7,459 nucleotides of DNA from Pseudomonadota bacterium (GTDB taxonomy: Bacteria > Pseudomonadota > Gammaproteobacteria > Natronospirales > REEB76): positions 1 to 7,459 of the forward strand of contig JAJYBN010000050.1 in NCBI GenBank assembly GCA_021779005.1. The letters are read 5' to 3'. Positions 1 to 5,158 of this stretch are shown one piece after another. The number at the start of each line of letters is the position of its first letter. Position 1 is the stretch's first letter. The notes under the pieces are model-generated. The model was not told the origin of the DNA and ran no database searches. It saw only the letters and a program-made list of their open reading frames with translations. Made by a program: the position numbers and the translations under genes.

Positions 1-756
1 ATCTGCATCGCGCTGGTTATAGGCCGTGGAACCCGGATCATCGAATGCGGTATTGGCGTCCGGATATATATGAATCGTCAGGTTGGCGCTCGCGAGTCCT
101 GCGGCCCACTGGAATTTATTGACTACCGCCAGCGGAACGAACGGATCACGGCCGCCGAAGAATGCCAATATCGGCATGCGTAACAACGCGAGCTGTGATG
201 GTTCCGTATAGGGTGGCGCATAAAATACCGCCAGTGCATTGAAGTCCTGTGGTAAATCGCTGGCGATCTGGAATGCCCAGCGGCCGCCAAAGGACCAGCC
301 GATGACGCCGAGGTTATCCACATGCTGCTGGGCTGTCATATATGACACGGCCTGCTCAAGGTTGGAGAGGGTGCCAGTGGGATTCGCATCTGCGACATCC
401 GCAAGATGTGCAGCCTCGGTTCGATCACGCGTGGTATGTCCATTGAAAAGATCCACGGCCAAGACCACATAGCCCTGCCGGGCCAGCTGATCGGCCAAAT
501 CACGCATGTGTTGATCCAGCCCCCACCACATATGGATGAGGATGAGTCCCGGTGCGCCATCGTGTTTCTGGGCCGGTTGACTGAGATATCCGTGCACGAG
601 CTGCCCCTTTATCAGGGCGTACTGCACATCGGTCTGTGTGATCTCCAATGGTGGGTGTACCGCAGCAGGGGCGCCTGCGCTCAGCGTGGGCATAAACGGC
701 AATCCAAAAAGTGCAGCGATGAGCAGGTTTCTGGCTATCAGACGCTTAGCATGCAT
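1..756 (-). CDS. Exported dienelactone hydrolase-like alpha/beta hydrolase (3' end outside the window)
   Basis: The 252 residues in view read as a dienelactone hydrolase-family alpha/beta hydrolase; the C-terminus lies beyond base 1. The start at 754-756 is preceded by GGAG with 7 bases of spacing and opens a Sec signal peptide (MHAKRLIARN, then a hydrophobic run to about residue 26, cleavage near LSA-GA). Family landmarks are the LILIHMWWGLDQH segment (residues 71-83), the nucleophile elbow GWSFGG with Ser155, and the acid in GGRDPFVP (Asp204). In well-characterised family members the first segment carries Glu (IHEWWG type) and the catalytic histidine lies in a YPGAxHAF-type motif. Here these read Met76 and Thr236 (YPDANTAF), so two expected active-site residues are missing. 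It may be a non-catalytic or altered enzyme. It is divergent from the sulfur-oxidation cluster to its right. The family call is firm; the substrate is unknown. Confidence 0.85.
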   Translation of the reverse strand, partial: MHAKRLIARNLLIAALFGLPFMPTLSAGAPAAVHPPLEITQTDVQYALIKGQLVHGYLSQPAQKHDGAPGLILIHMWWGLDQHMRDLADQLARQGYVVLAVDLFNGHTTRDRTEAAHLADVADANPTGTLSNLEQAVSYMTAQQHVDNLGVIGWSFGGRWAFQIASDLPQDFNALAVFYAPPYTEPSQLALLRMPILAFFGGRDPFVPLAVVNKFQWAAGLASANLTIHIYPDANTAFDDPGSTAYNQRDAD

Positions 757-885
757 GCAGTTTCTCCGGGAGCCCTGATGGAAAGCACGCGCGCTGGCGT
801 CATGCTGTGTTTCCCCGCATTATCATCTAAACTTCGACACCCACACACCCCCAGCCACCAGGCGCTTCTACCCAGGAGTCGTAAC
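757..885. promoter_or_regulatory. Divergent intergenic region, probable promoters for both flanking genes
   Basis: This 129-base gap separates two divergent genes, so it should carry promoters for both directions. The only AT-rich patch is around 818-832. On the plus strand it holds TATCAT (821-826), and on the minus strand an overlapping GATAAT-like hexamer, both close to a -10 consensus. No convincing -35 box lies at 16-18 bases on either strand, and no clear sigma-54 GG-N10-GC pattern was found. Both flanking ribosome binding sites lie here: GGAG for the leftward gene (764-767 on the complement) and AGGAG for the rightward gene (874-878). The promoter assignment is weak. Confidence 0.3.
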
Positions 886-1455
886 ATGTCAAAATACCTA
901 GCATTAGCTGCTGTTTTTATTGGCATTTTTTTCTCTTCAGCTATTTTAGCCGATTCCCCCGCCGGCTTCTGGCAAAATCCGGTCATCAAAGGTGCTGGCA
1001 AGATGCATCCGTTGCCGGATAGCGCATTCCAGCCGCAGAAAGACGTAATCTACAAAGCCGTTTTCAGCCTCACCAAGGGTGAATTAAACAAGGACAAAAA
1101 ACAGGCGGCGAACATCAATGATGGGCTTGAGGCGCTGGCGCGCGCGGTGAATCTATTTGCCTCCGCCGGGGTATCTCCGGACCATCTCAAGTTTGTGGCC
1201 ATCATCCACGGCGGTGCGACACCCATAGTTCTCGATAATACCCACTACAAGCAAGAGTTCGGCGTGGATAACCCCAACCTGGAGCTAATCAAGCAGTTGG
1301 AAGCTCAAGGTGTGCAGATCGCCGTATGCGGTCAGGCGGTTGCGGGCTGGAACTTTGAATACAGTTGGGTAAACCCGGATGTCAAAATCGCCTTGTCCGC
1401 CATCTCGAGCATCATCATTCTGCAGCAACGGGGTTACGCGCTGATGCCAGAATAA
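886..1455 (+). CDS. Periplasmic DsrE-family protein with one cysteine
   Basis: This 189-residue protein belongs to the DsrE/DsrF-like family, whose members include sulfur carrier proteins and sulfurtransferases. The start at 886 has AGGAG 7 bases upstream and opens a clear signal peptide (hydrophobic residues about 4-21, cleavage likely after ILA at residue 22), which implies a periplasmic location. The frame stays open upstream to 406, but that part lies antisense to the hydrolase gene and is not credible. Family features are the KAVFSLTKG strand (57-65), the central helix around 78-93, KFVAIIHGGAT (112-122 region), and the C-terminal VQIAVCGQA segment. Cys148 is the only cysteine in the protein and sits where DsrE-like proteins often have their sulfur-binding cysteine. 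It is the first gene of the cluster ending in the thiosulfate dehydrogenase fusion. A role in binding or transferring sulfane sulfur is plausible but inferred. Confidence 0.85.
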   Translation: MSKYLALAAVFIGIFFSSAILADSPAGFWQNPVIKGAGKMHPLPDSAFQPQKDVIYKAVFSLTKGELNKDKKQAANINDGLEALARAVNLFASAGVSPDHLKFVAIIHGGATPIVLDNTHYKQEFGVDNPNLELIKQLEAQGVQIAVCGQAVAGWNFEYSWVNPDVKIALSAISSIIILQQRGYALMPE

Positions 1456-1493
1456 ACCATGGACAGCGCTGACACCTGACCAATGGTGAACAC

Positions 1494-2456
1494 ATGATGT
1501 TTCAACGCATTCTCGCTGGCGGATTGCTGTGCATCGCGCTGATGGCCCGCTGCCCTGCCTTGCTGGCAGCGGGTCCACCAAGCTACCTGCCGCCCTGGAA
1601 TCCATCACCCGCCAATGGCAAGCATTTCACCATCCCTGAAATCGATATCGTTGCCGATCTGCATGGTGATGTGGTGGACCCGCAGCTCACGGTGTTCTTT
1701 GCGGGTAACCAGTTCATGGTGGTACATGAACTGCTCGCGGCCTTCCAGAAGCAATTCCCGCAATACCAGCGGATCTTCGTGGAGACCCTGCCGCCCGGCA
1801 TCCTTGCAGACCAGATCCGTGAAGGCGCGCTGGTCATGGGCAACCTGCGCGTCGCCTTGAAACCGGATATCTACACCGCAGGCCAGAGCCACATCATGGA
1901 ATTGCAAAAAAGTGATCACTGGTTCAGCTCTACGGAGAGCTATGCCCGCAATCGCCTGGCGCTGATGGTATACCGCGGTAACCCTAAACATATTACCGCC
2001 CTGCAGGATCTGGGACGAGCCGACGTGCGCGTGAGCATGCCCAACCCACAGTGGGAAGGAATTGCCAAAGCAATCGAGACTCTCTATCGCAAGGCCGGTG
2101 GTGACCGCCTAGTGAAAAGCATCATGGTGGTTAAGGCAAAGGACGGCAGCACCTACCTGACACAGATACACCACCGCCAGACACCCTTACGGATATTACG
2201 AGGTGAGTCCGATGTGGGCCCAGTTTGGTATACCGAGGCCTATTTCCAGGAACACATCCTGCATAATCCCATCAGTACTGTAGAGATTCCGGTACAGGAT
2301 AATTTGGATGTCATCTACACCGCCGGATTGATGAAAACCGCGCCACACCCGAAGGCAGCTGGGGATTTTATGCAATTTCTGACTAGCCCGACGGCCCAAG
2401 CTATCTATCGGCATTATGGTTTTCTTGCTTCTGATCCGGGGATCATGCCCCACTGA
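1494..2456 (+). CDS. Periplasmic ModA-like substrate-binding protein
   Basis: A 320-residue extracytoplasmic solute-binding protein of the type that includes the molybdate/oxyanion-binding ModA proteins. It has a signal peptide (hydrophobic residues 6-25, cleavage near LLAA-GPP); the cysteines at 13 and 20 do not form a lipobox. Landmarks are a first-lobe strand with VVHELLAAFQKQFP (76-89), ARNRLALMVYRGNP (151-164), an inter-lobe segment VRVSMPNPQWEGIAKA (178-193), GESDVGPVWYTEAYF (217-231) and the C-terminal helix AAGDFMQFLTSPTAQAIY (288-305) with the usual YGF after it. ATG occurs twice in tandem (1494, 1497); either could start, and the ribosome binding site is weak. It begins 38 bases after the DsrE-like gene and ends 28 bases before the cytochrome gene. 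No ABC permease or ATPase is next to it. The ligand is unknown; thiosulfate, tetrathionate or another oxyanion would fit the context, by inference. Confidence 0.8.
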   Translation: MMFQRILAGGLLCIALMARCPALLAAGPPSYLPPWNPSPANGKHFTIPEIDIVADLHGDVVDPQLTVFFAGNQFMVVHELLAAFQKQFPQYQRIFVETLPPGILADQIREGALVMGNLRVALKPDIYTAGQSHIMELQKSDHWFSSTESYARNRLALMVYRGNPKHITALQDLGRADVRVSMPNPQWEGIAKAIETLYRKAGGDRLVKSIMVVKAKDGSTYLTQIHHRQTPLRILRGESDVGPVWYTEAYFQEHILHNPISTVEIPVQDNLDVIYTAGLMKTAPHPKAAGDFMQFLTSPTAQAIYRHYGFLASDPGIMPH

Positions 2457-2484
2457 CTCTGTACGAGTGATACATGGTTATTGT

Positions 2485-3975
2485 ATGCATGCTCGAATAT
2501 TGACCCTGCTGATCGCCGGCATGGTGACCGGTATCTCACCGCTGTATGCCGCGGATACTGATCAAATGTCCGTTACGGCACCGGCAACGGCTCAGGTGTG
2601 CGCGGGATGTCATGGTCCCCGGGGACAAGGCGGGGGCATATATCCACGCATCGCCGGTCAGCCAGCCGGTTATCTGATGCAGCAACTGCAGCTCATGCGC
2701 AGCGGAGCACGAATCAATATCTTCATGCAGCCGGTAGTCAGGAGACTGAGCGACAAGGACATCGGCGAACTAGCCGATTACTTCAGTGGCATCCAAGCAC
2801 CATTCGAGCCATCGACACGCCCGATATCGGTTGTTGCACTCGCCCGCGGGCGTGAACTGGTGACTGTGGGAGACTGGCGCGAAGGCGCGCCTGCCTGCCT
2901 GCGTTGTCATGGGCCGGAACTTGCCGGTGTGACGCCAGGAATCCCAGCACTGGCAGGGCAATCATCCGAATACATGCTCACGCGGTTACAGGCATACAAG
3001 AATACGGAAGACGGTTCGTTGCCGGTAGTGATCATGCGTGATGCGAGCAAGGGCTTGAGTGATGGCGATCTACAGGCGGTGGCTGGATATATAGCGCATA
3101 TGAAACCCGGCGAAAGATTGCAGATGCTGCGCCCACCGCGGGATCCGTCCTATGAATTTATCCCCCAGTTTCCGGATAATTTTAAGCCGCCACCCGAATC
3201 AGCTATTCCAGCCGGACCCTATGGCGATATGATCTGGTATGGCCTGCAGATTTTCGAAAACACCCGAGACGCTGCCGGCCCCTACGTGGGCGACAGCTTG
3301 GACTGCTCCAGTTGCCATATGGATCATGGGCGGCGCCCATACTCCGCGCCCATGTGGGCCGCGTATGTGCTCTACCCACAGTACCGTGAGAAAAATAAAA
3401 AGATAAATAGCCTGGAAGACCGTATCCAGGATTGCTTCCGATACAGCATGAACGGTGCGCCGCCGGCGGCTGATAGTCCGGAGATGCAGGCATTGGTCAC
3501 CTATTTCCACTGGTTGGCCATTGGTCTGCCGGTAGGCATTAAACCCAAAGGCGCTGGTTATTTAAAGCTTCCGCCACCTGCACACCCCGCGGATATCCAG
3601 CGTGGCGCCGCCGTATTCGCTGCTAATTGCGTTCTGTGCCATGGTGAAGATGGTCAGGGACGTGAAAGCCATGGTGAACAGGCATTCCCTCCCCTGTGGG
3701 GCGCAAAATCCTTCAACTGGGGCGCCGGCATGGAACGCATCAGCACTGCCGCTGGATTCATCAAGGCCAACATGCCGTATGCTGCCGGTGGCACCCTTTC
3801 AGACCTGGATGCATGGGACGTGGCCGCATTTGTCGTGAGCCACGCTCGCCCGCAGGATCCGCGTTTCACCGGTAGCGTTGAGGAGACGCGCAAAAAATAC
3901 CATGCCCATGACAGCTATTATGGCAGGGTTATCGATGGCCGTTTGCTGGGAGCCCCAGCAAAGCCGCATGGATGA
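2485..3975 (+). CDS. tsdA: TsdB-TsdA fusion: tetraheme thiosulfate dehydrogenase/tetrathionate reductase
   Basis: TsdA joins two thiosulfates into tetrathionate (and can run in reverse) in the periplasm, passing electrons to c-type cytochromes. This 496-residue protein has a signal peptide (cleavage near YAA, residue 23). Next comes a cytochrome c4-like diheme unit: CAGCH at 39-43 with likely Met81, and CLRCH at 138-142 with likely Met184. After a proline-rich linker (about 207-240) follows a complete TsdA module: CSSCH at 274-278; the LEDRIQDCFRYSMNG motif, whose Cys317 matches the unusual axial Cys ligand of the TsdA active-site haem; CVLCH at 382-386; and Met416 and Met430 (NMP) as candidate ligands of the last haem. 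TsdB is normally a separate diheme partner of TsdA, and natural TsdBA fusions are known. The start at 2485 is chosen for the signal peptide; no good ribosome binding site is seen, and an in-frame GTG at 2467 is possible. It is last in the cluster. Confidence 0.93.
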   Translation: MHARILTLLIAGMVTGISPLYAADTDQMSVTAPATAQVCAGCHGPRGQGGGIYPRIAGQPAGYLMQQLQLMRSGARINIFMQPVVRRLSDKDIGELADYFSGIQAPFEPSTRPISVVALARGRELVTVGDWREGAPACLRCHGPELAGVTPGIPALAGQSSEYMLTRLQAYKNTEDGSLPVVIMRDASKGLSDGDLQAVAGYIAHMKPGERLQMLRPPRDPSYEFIPQFPDNFKPPPESAIPAGPYGDMIWYGLQIFENTRDAAGPYVGDSLDCSSCHMDHGRRPYSAPMWAAYVLYPQYREKNKKINSLEDRIQDCFRYSMNGAPPAADSPEMQALVTYFHWLAIGLPVGIKPKGAGYLKLPPPAHPADIQRGAAVFAANCVLCHGEDGQGRESHGEQAFPPLWGAKSFNWGAGMERISTAAGFIKANMPYAAGGTLSDLDAWDVAAFVVSHARPQDPRFTGSVEETRKKYHAHDSYYGRVIDGRLLGAPAKPHG

Positions 3976-4383
3976 TTAGGGATGTTTCAGACCAGCGACT
4001 GTGAGGCAATTGGCCTTCCTTGGCTGCAGGATTAAGACTGTTCATCCACGGGACGCAGAATAATCATCGCCAACATCACGCATATAACGCAGATGGCCGC
4101 GGCCGCCAGCGGCATTTTGGCGGCGCCGGCGAGGGCGAGGTTTCATATGTGTCTCAGCATGGCGATGCTCCAATAGTCCCGTGCTTGCTTGCTACATCCA
4201 TATATCTGTATATCCGGTGCCAAGCACTGGAGGCCGCTAATACAAGTCAAGGGAAGCTTGGCCAGTCCTGATCTGCGACCGCAGGGGCTGACAAACAGCG
4301 TCAGTATCACACCATACTGGTGATGTTCTGACCGACATGTAAAGCCAAGGATTGAAGTGTGCTGATTGCGTGTACAGGCGTTA
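3976..4383. other. 408-base stretch without an intact gene, between converging genes
   Basis: This stretch separates the rightward cytochrome gene from the leftward receiver-domain gene, so both should terminate here. No classical hairpin followed by a T run was found. Inverted repeats seen are a 7-bp GC-rich arm pair (GCCGCCA 4102-4108 with TGGCGGC 4118-4124) and two overlapping, mutually exclusive pairs: CTGAC 4288-4292 with GTCAG 4300-4304, and CAGTAT 4302-4307 with ATACTG 4314-4319. The minus strand carries a short membrane-helix-coding remnant, listed separately. The open frames of 60 or more codons here have low-complexity or implausible translations. Confidence 0.6.
4032..4142 (-). pseudogene. 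Possible C-terminal remnant of a membrane protein
   Basis: Read on the minus strand, this frame ends at a TAA (4032-4034). It encodes alanine-rich sequence followed by a convincing hydrophobic helix (AAAAICVICVMLAMIIL) and a short polar tail (RPVDEQS), like the last transmembrane segment of a transporter. An in-frame TGA lies immediately upstream (4143-4145). The same frame beyond it reads RDYWSIAMLRHI before the stop, which could be more of the same decayed protein. An ATG at 4113-4115 would give only 27 residues and has no evident ribosome binding site. The helix is what the sequence shows. That it is a broken major-facilitator-type gene is a guess, and chance hydrophobicity is a real alternative. 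Confidence 0.3.
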
Positions 4384-4815
4384 TCAAACAGACCTGCTCT
4401 CATGCCCTTGAGACAGATCCCGCAGCATTGGGATCAGATTGGTTGAGATATCCGCTTTCGAGACGTACCCATAGACACCCAGATTCTGCCCGCCCTCGCG
4501 GTATTCAGGCTCATCATAGAACGAAAGGATGATGATGCGAGGCTTGGTAGGCAGTAATTTGATGCGCTTGGTGATTTCGAAACCGTTTATTTCCGGAATC
4601 TCCAGGTCAAGGACTACCACATCGGGCTGCAGTTCCTCCACCAGTGCGAGGCACTCAGTGCTGTTGTAAGCCGAGCCCACTATCTGCAACCACTCATATC
4701 TGGAAAGCATATTACGCATGTTTTCCATGAAATAGGCATTGTCGTCAGCGAGTAATACGCGGACTTGTCCGGTTATCTCTGGCACATGCATCGGAACGTC
4801 GTGCTGTTTTTGCAT
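4384..4815 (-). CDS. Stand-alone response regulator receiver domain protein
   Basis: A 143-residue protein made almost entirely of one CheY-like receiver domain. The acidic pair is Asp24-Asp25 (VRVLLADDN), the phosphoacceptor is Asp70 (DVVVLDLEIP), the switch Ser is Ser98 (RIIILSFYDE) and the conserved Lys is Lys120 (YGYVSKAD); all key positions are intact. After the domain only about 20 residues remain, with no DNA-binding or enzymatic output domain, so it probably acts by protein contact or in a phosphorelay. The domain resembles NarL/FixJ-type receivers. The ATG at 4813-4815 is preferred. The frame continues upstream to a GTG at 4918-4920, but those extra residues look non-coding and overlap a promoter-like region; an ATG at 4789-4791 is also possible. 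No start has a strong ribosome binding site. No histidine kinase is adjacent, so its partner is unknown. Confidence 0.85.
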   Translation of the reverse strand: MQKQHDVPMHVPEITGQVRVLLADDNAYFMENMRNMLSRYEWLQIVGSAYNSTECLALVEELQPDVVVLDLEIPEINGFEITKRIKLLPTKPRIIILSFYDEPEYREGGQNLGVYGYVSKADISTNLIPMLRDLSQGHESRSV

Positions 4816-4875
4816 GGTATGAATATGCCCGTAGGGTGCCGACTCAACAATCGGTAAATGGCGGGTCGTGGCATC

Positions 4876-4898
4876 AGTATATACCTGAATATACCTGA
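4876..4898 (-). promoter_or_regulatory. 10-bp perfect tandem repeat with -10-like hexamers upstream of the receiver gene
   Basis: The 10-mer ATATACCTGA occurs twice without spacing at 4879-4888 and 4889-4898. On the minus strand, the direction of the receiver-domain gene, it reads TCAGGTATAT twice and runs into TATACT (4876-4881 on the complement), a good -10-like hexamer; TATATT in the upstream copy is another. No good -35 box is seen at the right distance, which would suit an activator-dependent promoter. The repeat lies about 65 bases upstream of the preferred start codon. Ten-base spacing places both copies on the same face of the DNA. A protein-binding site is inferred. Confidence 0.35.
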
Positions 4899-4954
4899 TT
4901 TTTGATCTCTCTGGGCACACAGATAATGGGCTATAGATTAGAGCAGGTTTAACG

Positions 4955-5104
4955 CTACAGGCCGGCGCTTATGTCCTCACCATTACTCCATACCATGGCC
5001 TTATCGCTTGGCGCCAAACTGCCAATCATGGGGTCGTTAATTCGAATACCTTTCTGATTATGGTCAAATAGAAATGCTCCATCCATAAGCTCGCCATCAA
5101 TCAT
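4955..5104 (-). CDS. Unrecognised 49-residue small ORF with a strong ribosome binding site
   Basis: This ORF begins MIDGELMDGAFLFDHNQ and ends SNGEDISAGL. I do not recognise it. It is acidic, has no signal peptide, cysteine or membrane segment, and contains a tryptophan and mixed composition, as real proteins do. In its favour is GGGAG six bases before the ATG (5102-5104), the best ribosome binding site in the minus-strand part of the window. An in-frame stop lies a few codons upstream of the ATG, so the start is fixed. It lies 54 bases after the stop of the gamma-glutamyltranspeptidase-family gene on the same strand, so the two could be co-transcribed. The receiver-domain gene follows 139 bases further on. 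It could be a true small protein, the leftover start of a larger lost gene, or chance. Confidence 0.4.
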   Translation of the reverse strand: MIDGELMDGAFLFDHNQKGIRINDPMIGSLAPSDKAMVWSNGEDISAGL

Positions 5105-5158
5105 CCGCTTCTCCCGATGCGTTTAGATCGTGCAACGATTTTTTCGCTACGACGTTGA

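Noticed and set aside
790..812. Sigma-54-type promoter suggested by TGGC...TGC in the divergent region
   Set aside because: The spacing between the GG and GC elements is 6 bases, not the required 10.
406..885. Open frame continuing upstream of the DsrE-like gene, giving a protein of 349 residues
   Set aside because: The extra part lies antisense to the hydrolase gene and covers the divergent intergenic region. The ATG at 886 has a proper ribosome binding site and starts a clear signal peptide.
1506..1553. Lipoprotein signal for the ModA-like protein because of cysteines at residues 13 and 20
   Set aside because: The residues before each cysteine do not fit a lipobox; an ordinary Sec cleavage site near residue 26 fits better.
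4020..4403. Open frames on both strands in the gap after tsdBA (4020-4271 plus, 4143-4403 minus) as genes
   Set aside because: Their translations are histidine/cysteine-rich and irregular, with no domain, and no ribosome binding site supports them. Only the short helix-coding remnant on the minus strand was kept, at low confidence.
4816..4920. GTG start at 4918-4920 extending the receiver-domain protein by 35 residues
   Set aside because: No ribosome binding site is present. The added residues do not look like part of a receiver domain, and the segment contains the repeat and -10-like sequences.
5132..5150. Hairpin GTAGCGA-AAAAA-TCGTTGC on the minus strand just after the gamma-glutamyltranspeptidase-family stop, as a terminator
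   Set aside because: The stem has two G-U pairs, is weak and is not followed by a T run, so it is not a convincing rho-independent terminator.
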